This document shows positions 38,241-47,559 of a stretch of 64,000 bases of DNA, in pieces; positions within the stretch are counted from its first letter, which is position 1; every line of letters starts with the position of its first letter. The notes below the pieces were generated by a model. That model saw nothing but the letters and a program-made list of their open reading frames with translations, was not told the DNA's origin and made no database searches. The DNA is from JAABVY01 sp964627935. Lineage in GTDB: Bacteria > Zixibacteria > MSB-5A5 > JAABVY01. Location of the stretch: assembly GCA_964627935.1 (NCBI GenBank), contig CAZVLB010000007.1, positions 1 to 64,000 on the forward strand. Reading direction: 5' to 3'. Both the position numbers and the translations under genes were made by a program.

Positions 38241-40769
38241 ATGAATCCCGAACGCTGGAAAAAAATACAGGATTTATTTCTTGAGGCACGCCAATATGCC
38301 CCTGATAAACGCGCAGGTTTTCTGAAAAAAGCATGTGGCGATGACCACGATTTATATAGAGAAGTCTATTCCCTTCTGGAATCAGACCAGGCTGAATTCA
38401 GCCCGCTGGATCAGTCTCCCCTGATGGAAATCGAAAGGGCTCTGAGCCACACCGGGCAACGAGCCGGGGCCTACAGGATATTAAAAGAAATCGGCAGGGG
38501 CGGTATGGGTTCGGTTTATCTGGCGGAGCGGGAGGATGGCCAATTCAGTCAAAAGGTAGCGCTCAAGGTAATAAATCCCGGCATGGATTCAAATCAGGTC
38601 CTCAAACGTTTTCAAATTGAGCGAGAGATTATGGCGCGGCTGCAACATCCCAATATAGCCCGACTCCTGGATGGCGGCATAACCCAAAACGGCCTGCCAT
38701 TCTTTACCATGGAATATGTGGATGGCGTCCCTATAGACAAATATTGCCATGAAAATCGGCTCGAACTTCATGAGCGGCTCATGCTCGTGATCGAGGTCTG
38801 CAAAGCGGTTCAATATGCACATCAGAATCTGATTATCCACAGGGACCTGAAACCGGGCAATATACTCGTAGAAAAGGACGGTACTGTCAAACTCCTTGAT
38901 TTCGGAATAGCCAAACTTGTAAATCCCGATCTGGATTTCGAGGGCGCGGCCGTCCTCACAAAAACCGGAATGCGCGTTATGTCACCGGGATATGCCTCGC
39001 CGGAGCAAATCAGATGCGAACCGATTTCAATATCAAGTGATATCTACTCGCTGGGCGCTGTCCTTTACGAGCTGCTGACCGGTGTTCTGCCTTATGACCT
39101 GACCGGACTCAGCCTGACTGAAATTGAAAACATGGTATGTGAAACCGATGTGGAAAAACCAAGCCGCAGACTCGAATCTGCCCCTGCTGATAATAATGAT
39201 CCAAATCGACAAAAAAGGATCGGGCGCAAGCTAAAAGGGGACCTGGATGTTATATGCCTGAAAGCAATGCAAAAAGAACCGGACCGCCGCTATCATTCCG
39301 CCGAGCAGTTTGGCGAGGATATTCGCAGGCATCTTTCCGGCATACCGATTATGGCCCGAAAGGACACTGTCGGCTATACAACCGCGAAATTTGTCAGGAG
39401 AAATAGAGGAAAGCTAATTGCTGCGGTTACAGCTTTTATCATTGTTACCTTCTTGACCGGCTTTTATACGATCAGACTGGCCGAGGAACGCAACCTCGCG
39501 CGCAAGGAAGCGCTGGTCTCAACGCAGGTAACCAACTTCCTGATGAGCCTTTTCAGGGTTTCGGATCCCGGCCAGTCTCGCGGCGAAGATATCACCGCCC
39601 CCGAGCTCCTGGAACGCGGCAGTTCAAGGATTGAATATGAGCTTCAGGGACAGCCCGAAATCCAGGCCAGATTAATGCATGTGCTGGGCGAGGTTTACTA
39701 TACCCTGGGCATGTATGAACGCTCCAGGGAACTGACACAAAAGGCGCTTGATTACGGGGTCGAAGCCATGGGGCCGGATGATCCCGAGATTGCGAATTAT
39801 ATGTTGCTTCTCTCATGGCTCCTGGATATGAACAGCGAGCTTGACTCGGCCGAAATTCTGGCACAGAACGCTCTGGAGATCAACAGAAGACATTTTGATG
39901 AAAACTCCCTTGATGTTGCCAAAAATTATCATGACCTGGCAATGATCCTGAGACATAAGGGCGAATTTGAAGCCGCCGATACTCTCTATCGCAAGGCCCT
40001 GGCCATAAAAAAATCCATTCCGGGAATAGATCCTTCCGAGACAGCTCATACCCTGAATCATCTGGCACGCCTTCTCTACCAAACCGGGGATTATGAGGGC
40101 TCAAAACCAATATATCAGGAGGCCCTGCAAATCCGCGAGGATCAATACGGTTGGGATCATCCCGAAACAATGGCAAGCATGGCCGGCCTGGCATCTGTCC
40201 TTACACGACTCGGTGAGCTGGAGCAAGCCGAGTTGCTTTACCGCAAAAGCCTGAAATCAGTGGAAAAAACTTCGGGAACAGAACATCCCTATTACGGTGA
40301 GCTTCAAGGCAGTCTCGCCACTGTGTTAAGGAAAAAGGGTGATTTTGCTGAGGCGGAAAGGCTGTATCGGGCATCGCTGCAAAATCATCGTGCCGCATTT
40401 CCTGAGGGACATCGCAAAACCTCCAACCCGCTACTGGGATTAGGTGTTGTCATGACCGAAACAGGCAGATATTCCGAAGCCGTGCCATACCTGGAAGAAG
40501 CATTGGAATTGCGCATGAATTCCTTCGGCGAAGATCATTGGCTCACCGGATTGGCAAACCTGGCATTGGGAGAATGCCTAACCGGGCTGGGCAGATTTGA
40601 AATGGCTGAAAGCGCACTTATTAAAAGCTATATATGTTTGCAGAACTCCTTTGAACCCGCAAACAGCTATGTTGTCAGGGCATTGGACAGCATGATTACA
40701 CTCTATACAGCCTGGGGAAACAATGAAAAAGCCCGGCATTACCGGGACATCAAAACATTATCCTTTTAA
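38241..40769 (+). CDS. Membrane Ser/Thr protein kinase with TPR repeats
   Basis: This 842-residue protein has an N-terminal regulatory stretch (1-75) and a PknB-type kinase domain at about 78-370: glycine loop GRGGMGSVYLA, Lys109, catalytic HRDLKPGN (200-207), DFG at 220-222, APE-equivalent SPGYASPEQI. One membrane span follows (about 391-413, AAVTAFIIVTFLTGFY), then TPR repeats from about 440 to the end (repeats of A...YR.AL.I.........H...A). The start is 21 bases after the sigma-factor stop, so both are co-transcribed. In this family the TPR half is extracytoplasmic or scaffold-like and the kinase signals to the sigma factor. Confidence 0.93.
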   Translation: MNPERWKKIQDLFLEARQYAPDKRAGFLKKACGDDHDLYREVYSLLESDQAEFSPLDQSPLMEIERALSHTGQRAGAYRILKEIGRGGMGSVYLAEREDGQFSQKVALKVINPGMDSNQVLKRFQIEREIMARLQHPNIARLLDGGITQNGLPFFTMEYVDGVPIDKYCHENRLELHERLMLVIEVCKAVQYAHQNLIIHRDLKPGNILVEKDGTVKLLDFGIAKLVNPDLDFEGAAVLTKTGMRVMSPGYASPEQIRCEPISISSDIYSLGAVLYELLTGVLPYDLTGLSLTEIENMVCETDVEKPSRRLESAPADNNDPNRQKRIGRKLKGDLDVICLKAMQKEPDRRYHSAEQFGEDIRRHLSGIPIMARKDTVGYTTAKFVRRNRGKLIAAVTAFIIVTFLTGFYTIRLAEERNLARKEALVSTQVTNFLMSLFRVSDPGQSRGEDITAPELLERGSSRIEYELQGQPEIQARLMHVLGEVYYTLGMYERSRELTQKALDYGVEAMGPDDPEIANYMLLLSWLLDMNSELDSAEILAQNALEINRRHFDENSLDVAKNYHDLAMILRHKGEFEAADTLYRKALAIKKSIPGIDPSETAHTLNHLARLLYQTGDYEGSKPIYQEALQIREDQYGWDHPETMASMAGLASVLTRLGELEQAELLYRKSLKSVEKTSGTEHPYYGELQGSLATVLRKKGDFAEAERLYRASLQNHRAAFPEGHRKTSNPLLGLGVVMTETGRYSEAVPYLEEALELRMNSFGEDHWLTGLANLALGECLTGLGRFEMAESALIKSYICLQNSFEPANSYVVRALDSMITLYTAWGNNEKARHYRDIKTLSF

Positions 40770-40777
40770 TACTATAA

Positions 40778-40850
40778 AAACGGGCCGTCACTTATAAAGC
40801 AACGGCCGTTTCGTTTAAGCAGTTGGAGATTTTTACAATCTCACTTAAAC
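40778..40850 (+). terminator. Tandem hairpins after the kinase gene
   Basis: AAACGGGCCGT (40778-40788) pairs with ACGGCCGTTT (40802-40811) with one bulge. A second structure follows (GTTTAAG/CTTAAAC and GAGATT/AATCTC, 40813-40850) and then ATTTGGATTTTTTAA. They fit a kinase-operon terminator and may also stop the convergent lipoprotein transcript. Confidence 0.6.
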
Positions 40851-40866
40851 ATTTGGATTTTTTAAT

Positions 40867-41442
40867 TTAATAGCTCCACGTTCCTTCAACCAGAATTCGA
40901 ACACCATTACTCAGATTTATGAAACGGTAAAATGATGTGGCATTATTATCTGAATAATGATCCGAGGGATAAAAATCCATAGTTCCGATTTCATCATCTT
41001 TCAGAATACCATCGTCATCGTATAAAGTAATCGCATGGGGATCTTTGTAATTCATGTCATACGGCAGTGTCTTGTCAGAGGATCTGTGATTATCACTTAA
41101 ATCATGTTGTCCACTCGAAACTGCATCATCCTTTGTGACTGAACGGAATCCCTTATTGCTGTTTTTTTCTGCAATCATAAGATAGATATCCGGTCTTCTG
41201 GCATACTCATCGAAAATATTAACATCCCAGGTATCACCATCCGGATTATTCGCAGGGAACGACACAACTGTTACCTTCTGCACGATCAATGACCTGGGAG
41301 TCATGATCTCTGGATCGGGCGTGGGAGTCTCGTCAACACCTGTGGGATTGCTATCGGAACTGCAACCGGCGAACACAAGGAAGGCCACGCTGGCCATAAA
41401 CATACCGAAGACCTTGAGCAAACTACTGAATTTTGAAAACAT
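40867..41442 (-). CDS. Hypothetical lipoprotein
   Basis: This 191-residue protein has ATG 41440-41442 with AGGAGGAG upstream. Residues 1-26 end in a lipobox (FLVFAG) with Cys27, followed by SSDSNPTG, the classic start of a Gram-negative lipoprotein. Mature part: TPRSLIVQKVTVVSFPANNP DGDTWD, then a polar region with DMNYKDPHAITLYDDDGILK DDEIGTMDF, ending YRFINLSNGVRILVEGTWSY. The acidic segment resembles a Ca-binding C2-like or beta-sandwich loop, but I do not recognise a family. Confidence 0.8.
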   Translation of the reverse strand: MFSKFSSLLKVFGMFMASVAFLVFAGCSSDSNPTGVDETPTPDPEIMTPRSLIVQKVTVVSFPANNPDGDTWDVNIFDEYARRPDIYLMIAEKNSNKGFRSVTKDDAVSSGQHDLSDNHRSSDKTLPYDMNYKDPHAITLYDDDGILKDDEIGTMDFYPSDHYSDNNATSFYRFINLSNGVRILVEGTWSY

Positions 41443-41722
41443 CTTAACTCCTCCTGCTTAAAGTAGGGTTGTATTTAAAATTGACTTCACCCCTTAACGC
41501 AGAGAAACAGGATGTTAATGATCACATATTTTCAAACTTTTTTATATTTTATCATATCTCATTGCAGTTTAAGGGGATACCCATAGATTCATATTGTCTA
41601 ATCGACTTGGCCGATTTCCTGAATACATGAATGATACCATGCTTGCCATTTCGATATGAATTATGTTAATTATTATCACTGGCAGAATATTGCGTAATGA
41701 TCTACAATCCAGGGGGAAAAGA

Positions 41723-42577
41723 ATGAAGTATACCGAGTATAAAAGTCCAGGGGATTTTCTGCAAATCTGCAGACCGGTTTTCGAAAGCAATGAGTCTCTG
41801 TACGGCCTGATGCTGTCCCTTTCGATACGACTTGAAAGGAATCCACTATATTATGGCAGCCAGCCTTTAATGGCTACCATTCAGTCAGGCTCCCAAATGG
41901 ATTTGATAGCCCTGATGACTCCGCCCTTCAAGCTTCAGATTGCCATGCTGAATACAGAATCATCTGAGCCAATCGAATTCCTGGCTAAAAATCTTCTTGA
42001 AAAGGGCTGGAGCGTTCCGGCGGTTATGGCGGAGGAACAGGTTGCCAGGGAGTTTGGGAAGATATGGAACCGGATCGCCGATACGACCAGCCGGGATGGC
42101 ATGAGGCAGGGGATATATGAACTCCGAGAAGTCGAATTTCCTGAATTTCCCGCAGGATCTTTCCGTGTGGCAAATGAGAGTGATTTTGAGCTGGCGGCCC
42201 GCTGGGGAAAAGCATTTTTTATTGATTGCTTCGGCGAAAAAGAGCCTCTCGAGGATATGGAACGGATAACACGGGATTTGATTATTGAGGGCAATCTGTA
42301 TTTCTGGGTTGCCCCTGAACCGGTCAGCATGGCGGCCCTGACCCGATCCACCGTGCATGGTATCTTTGTCAGCTATGTCTACACGCCATCCGAATTGAGG
42401 CGCAGGGGATATGCATCGGCGATAGTGGCCCGCATCTCTCAGCTTGCGCTGGATCGTGGACATGAGTTTTGTACCCTTTATACCGACCTGGACAATCCGA
42501 CATCCAACAGCATCTATCAAAAAGTCGGCTACAGACATGTTGCGGATATAATGGATCTGCATTTTGAAGAATGCTGA
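41723..42577 (+). CDS. GNAT-family N-acetyltransferase
   Basis: The ATG at 41723 is preceded by AGGGGGAAAAG, a strong ribosome site. The longer frame from 41663 adds 20 non-conserved codons and is rejected. The 284-residue product has a poorly conserved N-terminal half (residues 1-140, probably a second GNAT-like fold) and a C-terminal GNAT domain at about 145-280 with the acetyl-CoA motif RRRGYASAIVARISQ and the family end SNSIYQKVGYRHVADIMDLH F. Substrate not identifiable. It has its own terminator (42619-42653). Confidence 0.85.
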   Translation: MKYTEYKSPGDFLQICRPVFESNESLYGLMLSLSIRLERNPLYYGSQPLMATIQSGSQMDLIALMTPPFKLQIAMLNTESSEPIEFLAKNLLEKGWSVPAVMAEEQVAREFGKIWNRIADTTSRDGMRQGIYELREVEFPEFPAGSFRVANESDFELAARWGKAFFIDCFGEKEPLEDMERITRDLIIEGNLYFWVAPEPVSMAALTRSTVHGIFVSYVYTPSELRRRGYASAIVARISQLALDRGHEFCTLYTDLDNPTSNSIYQKVGYRHVADIMDLHFEEC

Positions 42578-42618
42578 ATATCATTATTGATGTAGCCTTG
42601 ACTATTCAATAGCAAAAA

Positions 42619-42653
42619 ATACCGCCCCGTATCAAAAAGGGCGGTATTTTTTT
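42619..42653 (+). terminator. Rho-independent terminator of the GNAT gene
   Basis: AATACCGCCC and GGGCGGTATT pair perfectly over a 10-base loop, followed by a run of seven T. The mirror A-run on the left makes it possibly bidirectional. Confidence 0.92.
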
Positions 42654-42670
42654 GTTATATAGCAGATGTT

Positions 42671-42800
42671 CTAGCAGTCAGGGATACCGTCGCCATTCAC
42701 ATCACAGGGATCGTTTCTTCCGGCAAAGACGAAATTGATGATCCAGACAGCGTCACTGATATTCACACCAAAATCAGTATCTTTCAGACAAATTAAAACA
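42671..42800 (-). pseudogene. Remnant of a dockerin-repeat gene
   Basis: On the minus strand the frame reads VNISDAVWIINFVFAGRNDP then CDVNGDGIPDC and a stop (TAG, 42671-42673), exactly the second dockerin repeat and tail found in the intact proteins of this window. Upstream of the repeat the frame contains no dockerin partner or signal peptide and soon meets the MFS gene on the other strand. It is the 3' end of a surface-protein gene whose body has been deleted. Confidence 0.8.
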
Positions 42801-42873
42801 ATCGGCACTATAGGAATTCCGGCTTGTTGCTTATAGGATGGTTTCTGTAGAACAAGACATCAGGTGAGATGGC

Positions 42874-44121
42874 TTGAATAAACAAAAGTACCTGACATTA
42901 CGAAATAATTTTCTGGAATCGATCGGCGCCAACCGCGCAGTGCTGGCATTATCGATTGCGCGCATGGCCGAGGCTGTCGGCAACAGCATTCTGTTCATAC
43001 TTCTGCCGCTGTATGTTGCCGATTTACCGTCCGAGGTCCTGCATTTTTCCGTACCAATACTGGTCGGTATCCTGATTTCGATGTACGGCCTGATCAGCTC
43101 GGCAATTTTGCCGGTCATGGGTGCGGTCAGCGACAAGCTCGGCAGCCGGAAACGCCTGATTCAACTGGGGCTGATATTAATGGCCCTGGGAACACTGGGT
43201 TTCATCCTGGCCAATCAATTCCTGCATCTGGTCGCGCTTCGTTTTATTCAGGCAATCGGTATATCCATTACGATACCGGCATCCATGGCCCTCATGGTTG
43301 CCTTTACGCAGAAACGAACACGTGGCGGTTCGATGGGTGTTTATTCCATGATGCGCATGATCGGTTTCGCCTGCGGGCCATTGATTGGCGGATTCATGCA
43401 GGTTCATTTCGGATTTAATGCCGCCTTCTATACCGGAGCAGGATTTCTGACATTGGCGCTTCTGCTGGTACAGGTCTGGGTGCGCGATGTCAAGCCCAAC
43501 TCCGATGCGATCAAAAGCCGTTTTCAGGTTTTCGACCGCAATCTGTATAAACCGGGGATTGTCGCCGCGGCAATTTCGACATTTATGATGGCCAACGCTT
43601 TTTCCATGGTTACCACGCTGGAAAATGAGTTCAATTCACGGCTCGGTATTGATGCCCTGGGATTCAGCATTGCCTTCAGTTCACTGATGATCGGGCGTCT
43701 GTTTTTGCAGATTCCTCTCGGCCGGCTTTCTGATTATATCGGCCGCAAGCCCCTGATTCTGGGCGGGCTGATTCTTATGGCGCCGGCCACTGCCCTGCTC
43801 GGCGAGGTCACATCCATGCTTCAGCTCACACTTATTCGTATAGTGCAGGGCATAGCGGCGGCTGAAATCGCAGCACCGGCATTTGCTATTGTGGCGGATC
43901 TTTCCACAAGCGGCGGCGAGGGACGTCAGATGAGCATAATCACTATGGGTTTCGGACTGGGTATCGCTGTCGGCCCGCTCATGGCCGGTTTTCTGGGTGT
44001 TATCTTTTTCGAACTGCCGTTTTATGTCGGCGGGTTTATGTGCCTTGTGGCTGCATTTATAGTCTATAAAATCATGCCCGAGACAATACAGGGCAAATAC
44101 GCCCTTTTCAAAAACGGATAA
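42874..44121 (+). CDS. Major facilitator superfamily transporter
   Basis: This 415-residue protein starts at TTG 42874, with AGGTGA 6 bases before it. Twelve hydrophobic spans are evident. MFS motif A appears as GAVSDKLGSRKRLIQL (about residues 88-103) and the second half has GRLSDYIGRKPLIL. No substrate motif is recognisable; the drug/metabolite H+ antiporter class fits best. The next two genes on the same strand, an M20 peptidase and an ATP-grasp ligase, follow at about 70 and 80 bases, so export or uptake of a peptide-like compound is possible. Confidence 0.9.
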   Translation: MNKQKYLTLRNNFLESIGANRAVLALSIARMAEAVGNSILFILLPLYVADLPSEVLHFSVPILVGILISMYGLISSAILPVMGAVSDKLGSRKRLIQLGLILMALGTLGFILANQFLHLVALRFIQAIGISITIPASMALMVAFTQKRTRGGSMGVYSMMRMIGFACGPLIGGFMQVHFGFNAAFYTGAGFLTLALLLVQVWVRDVKPNSDAIKSRFQVFDRNLYKPGIVAAAISTFMMANAFSMVTTLENEFNSRLGIDALGFSIAFSSLMIGRLFLQIPLGRLSDYIGRKPLILGGLILMAPATALLGEVTSMLQLTLIRIVQGIAAAEIAAPAFAIVADLSTSGGEGRQMSIITMGFGLGIAVGPLMAGFLGVIFFELPFYVGGFMCLVAAFIVYKIMPETIQGKYALFKNG

Positions 44122-44190
44122 ACATCACTCTAAATTCTTCTGTGATTTGTAATCATCGGTTTTTCTTCTTATCTTTATGCTGGGAGTCAT

Positions 44191-45729
44191 ATGGAATCTG
44201 AGAATAAACAGCACAAGTACAACAAGATTGCTTTTAAAATAAAAGGCGCATTAGAGAAAAAGCGTGAGCATTATATTGCCCTCTTATGCGGTCTTTTGCG
44301 TTTCAGGACAATCAGCGGTGATTACAGCAAAAAGGGACAGCGTCTCTTTCGCAAAGAGATTTCCGGTTGCCATAAATATCTTCAGGTTGCCGCCGAAGAG
44401 CTCGGCATGGAATATCGCAATTATGATGATATCGCCGCAGTGGCGGAGCTAAAAGCAGAAAATAATACAGATCAATCGCTGGGTATAGCGGCACATATCG
44501 ATGTCGTCCCGGCCGGCAAAGGATGGAAGTATCCAGCCTTTGGTGGAACTGTCGCCGAGGACCATATCTGGGGACGGGGAACCCAGGATGATAAGGGGCC
44601 GATTGCCGCAGTTCTGGCCGCTCTTGATATATTATCACGAATGCAATTAAAACCGCGCAAAAATATAATGGTCATGCTGGGCACGCTGGAGGAAACCGAT
44701 GACTGGCCGGATATCGATCTCCTGCGCGAAAAAGGCGAATTGCCGGATCAGACTATAGTGCCCGATGGCACATTCCCGATTATAAACGCCGAGAAAGGTA
44801 TGGTCATGCTCAAGATGCGTGCCGACTGGCCACTACGAAAAGGGCGGGAGGATGATCCGGAATTCATTTCACTTAGAAGCGGCCGTCGTCATAACATGGT
44901 CCCGGCCCGGGCGGATCTGCTGTTAGGAGCATCATCTATCTACAAACAGGTTGTAGCAAGAAAAATAGCCGATTCATCAGCAATACTGCAAAAAACAGTA
45001 CCCGGCACCAATATCGCGATCCGAGATTATGCCGATCCAAACGATCATGAGAAAACTGTTTTCGAGATAACATTTCGAGGGCAAAGCGCTCATGGCGCAT
45101 ATCCGGAAAAGGGACACAATGCGGCTCTGGATGCATTGCTGTTCTTAAAGATACTGCCCTGTGGCGGGCAGGCATTTCAGGTATTCGTTTCCGAACTTGC
45201 GCAGAGATGTGCTCTTCTGGATGGCTCCGGATTCGATATCAAGAGTAGTCATGAATATATGGGCAATACAACGGTCAACCTCGGTGTTGTCGAATTAAGG
45301 CCCGATTTTGGTGTGGCTTTAATCAATATACGCTACCCGGAGGGACTTAACAGCGGAGATATAAGAGGACGATTTGAAAAAAATGCCCGGCAAATTGAAA
45401 AAAAGGCACAGAATTTAAAAGTCAGGCCGGCAATTCATGGACGAGTCCAGGAGGCATTGCATATCTCCAAGGATGATCATCCGCAATTCATCCAGACGCT
45501 TCAGGATGCATATCAGACAATAACCGGCCGTGAGCCGAAATTGAGGTCGATTGCCGGGACGACATATTCCAAGGCCTTTCCCTCGGCTGTGGCATTCGGA
45601 CCATTGGATGAATCCGCCGGTGATGTGGAAATGGCTCATGAGATTAATGAACGAATAAGCGTGGATCGCTACCTTGAAAATATAGCGATTTACGCCATGG
45701 CGCTGGCATTGCTCGCATACGAAAATTAA
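44191..45729 (+). CDS. M20-family dipeptidase (PepV/Sapep-like)
   Basis: This 512-residue protein starts at ATG 44191 with TGGGAG upstream. The zinc-site motifs of the M20 dipeptidase branch are present: AHIDVVPAGKGW (His102), GRGTQDDKGPIAA (Asp133/134), LGTLEETDDWPDID (Glu167/168) and a C-terminal MAHEINERI His. The PDGTFPIINAEKGMVMLKM stretch is characteristic of PepV/Sapep. These metalloenzymes hydrolyse dipeptides, including D-residue or beta-alanyl ones, in the cytoplasm. There is no signal peptide. It sits between an MFS transporter and a D-Ala-D-Ala-ligase-like ATP-grasp gene. Confidence 0.9.
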   Translation: MESENKQHKYNKIAFKIKGALEKKREHYIALLCGLLRFRTISGDYSKKGQRLFRKEISGCHKYLQVAAEELGMEYRNYDDIAAVAELKAENNTDQSLGIAAHIDVVPAGKGWKYPAFGGTVAEDHIWGRGTQDDKGPIAAVLAALDILSRMQLKPRKNIMVMLGTLEETDDWPDIDLLREKGELPDQTIVPDGTFPIINAEKGMVMLKMRADWPLRKGREDDPEFISLRSGRRHNMVPARADLLLGASSIYKQVVARKIADSSAILQKTVPGTNIAIRDYADPNDHEKTVFEITFRGQSAHGAYPEKGHNAALDALLFLKILPCGGQAFQVFVSELAQRCALLDGSGFDIKSSHEYMGNTTVNLGVVELRPDFGVALINIRYPEGLNSGDIRGRFEKNARQIEKKAQNLKVRPAIHGRVQEALHISKDDHPQFIQTLQDAYQTITGREPKLRSIAGTTYSKAFPSAVAFGPLDESAGDVEMAHEINERISVDRYLENIAIYAMALALLAYEN

Positions 45730-45807
45730 GCGGGATCGAATCGGCGTTATTTTTGTTCCATTATGTAAACGCCAAACAAAAGCCACATGGGAGGTTTTTG
45801 AAATCCT

Positions 45808-46788
45808 ATGCGAATCACAATGACATTTAACCTGCGCAAATCCGAAGATGAAAAACAGGCTGAACTGTTTACCCGGGATTACGTGGATAAACTGGTTTCG
45901 GCACTTGAAGAATTAAAGCATAATGTTACGCCGCTCGAGGTCTCCGGTGAACCGGGCGAGGTTGTGGACAAATTGCTTGAGTCAAATGCCGATCTGATTT
46001 TTAATATGGCCGAAGGTGTCGGGGGCAAACGACGCGAATCATATTATCCGGCAATATATCAGCTTCTGGGCATACCCTACACCGGCGGAAAGCCCGGGCT
46101 TTTGCATGTCGGCCTCGACAAACGTCTGGCCGGAAAACTCCTGGCCATCCGCGGTATCAGGGTGCCACAGGCGGCTTTGTTGACACCGGATGAACCGGAT
46201 ATTCCCGATGATCTCGATTTCCCGCTTTTTGCCAAGCCGAACTACGAGGGCTCGAGCATGGGCATAACCCAGGAATCGGTGATAGAATCGAAAGAAGAAG
46301 CTGATGACCGTCTGCCCGGGATGCTGGAAAAATTCAAAGAGGGCATAATTGTCGAGCAGTTTATTCGCGGACGGGAGATGACCATACCGATGCTGGAAGC
46401 ATTCCCGGGCAAACTGCTCGAGATAGTCGAGTATGAATTTGATGGCGAGGAACATAATATTTTCGACTATGAAACCAAATCCAGTACAGAGATCGAGGAG
46501 CTGATCGAGATAAACTGTCCCCCGGAATTGAGTAAGCAAGAACGCCATGAGATGATGACTCTGGCCGAGCGATCATTCAATGTGATGGATATTCCCGATT
46601 TTGGACGGGCCGATATTCGCCTAACCGATGACGGTGTGCCCTATTTGATCGAGGTAAATCCGTTGCCGGGATTACGCCCGATCAGCCCCATGATTACCGC
46701 GGCCGAGGCACGCGGACTAAGTTACACCGAAGTGATCAAATATATTATTCTCTCCGCCCGGCGACGTTACGGTATCGAAAAAGAATAG
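45808..46788 (+). CDS. D-Ala-D-Ala-ligase-like ATP-grasp enzyme
   Basis: This 326-residue protein has GGGAGG upstream of ATG 45808. ATP-grasp signatures: GIPYTGGKPGLLHVGLDKRL (the region where true Ddl has ..SA..MDK), FPLFAKPNYEGSSMGI, IIVEQFIRGREMTIPMLE and the metal-binding end DFGRADIRLTDDGVPYLIEV NPLPGL. Length and order match D-alanine-D-alanine ligase, but the N-terminal GEDG..Q region is replaced by AEGVGGKRRESYYPAIYQ. It is thus a Ddl relative with different amino-acid specificity rather than a certain cell-wall ligase. Likely product: a dipeptide or amide, ATP to ADP and phosphate. Confidence 0.85.
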   Translation: MRITMTFNLRKSEDEKQAELFTRDYVDKLVSALEELKHNVTPLEVSGEPGEVVDKLLESNADLIFNMAEGVGGKRRESYYPAIYQLLGIPYTGGKPGLLHVGLDKRLAGKLLAIRGIRVPQAALLTPDEPDIPDDLDFPLFAKPNYEGSSMGITQESVIESKEEADDRLPGMLEKFKEGIIVEQFIRGREMTIPMLEAFPGKLLEIVEYEFDGEEHNIFDYETKSSTEIEELIEINCPPELSKQERHEMMTLAERSFNVMDIPDFGRADIRLTDDGVPYLIEVNPLPGLRPISPMITAAEARGLSYTEVIKYIILSARRRYGIEKE

Positions 46789-46804
46789 TCCAAGAGAGTC
46801 AGAA

Positions 46805-47245
46805 TCAAGCCGAGCGGGGCTTGAAAATCCGTCTTATGAAACTACGGCGTTCCGGCATATCCTTGCGATAATGCGAATTCAGCTTTTCCGACTGCTTGAC
46901 CATCCATGTATGTATGATCTTATTGAATGCCCGCGCATCCTCTGATGTCGGAAAGCGCAGTTTGAAACCGGAATTATATCCTCCGCCGTTGGGATTTTCC
47001 CTGCACCAGCGGCATTCGGCATCGATAAACACCTCACTTTTGCCTTCCAGTTTTTTGCGCAATGGTATCCGGCAGTAATAAATCTGGTTAACGCTTATCG
47101 GATTATGGCCGTTGAGCTTCATCCCCTTGGCCGAAAGATCAAGAATCCGCCCCATCGGATCTTTCTGTTTAATCTCAAAAACTCTAAGTGTCTCGGCCGC
47201 CTGGCGCCTGATTTTCAGGCCCTTTTCATCTGTTGTAGTATGCAT
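46805..47245 (-). CDS. PilZ-like domain protein
   Basis: The ATG at 47243-47245 (MHTTTDEKGLK) is chosen because GTGGAGGA lies upstream; the longer frame to 47371 adds 42 unrelated residues. The 146-residue product resembles PilZ: VFEIKQKDPMGRILDLSAKG MKL carries the D/N-x-S-x-x-G motif, followed by YYCRIPLRKKLEGKSEVFID, AECRWCRENPNGGGYNSGFK and a helix. The first PilZ motif RxxxR is not seen, so c-di-GMP binding is uncertain. It may act as a second-messenger effector or as a non-binding partner. Convergent with the ATP-grasp gene. Confidence 0.7.
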   Translation of the reverse strand: MHTTTDEKGLKIRRQAAETLRVFEIKQKDPMGRILDLSAKGMKLNGHNPISVNQIYYCRIPLRKKLEGKSEVFIDAECRWCRENPNGGGYNSGFKLRFPTSEDARAFNKIIHTWMVKQSEKLNSHYRKDMPERRSFIRRIFKPRSA

Positions 47246-47559
47246 TTGATTGAAATTCCTCCACTCCCCGTTTAAGATATCGGATTTCAAAATCCTATTC
47301 TTTATGGATAACTGATGAATGCTTACCCGACCTTTCATTTTATGCCTCAAGGTCCAATAAACGCACTGCAAATCATGACTTTGCTCAAAATCTGAACAGC
47401 CGATTTACCGATAATATCTATGGTAGGCGCAGGGGCGCTCAGTTCCGCCCGGGAGATAAAATCCAAAAACTGTTGCAGGGTTGTGGCCTTTTATCATCAG
47501 CGCTCGCTCAGGTTTTGCCGAAAAAGGCCCCACTGAATCTTATAGACGAGGTTAGAATC

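Noticed and set aside
45808..46788. Assignment as the housekeeping ddl gene
   Set aside because: The GEDG and SA..MDK signatures of true D-Ala-D-Ala ligase are altered, so only the superfamily is claimed.
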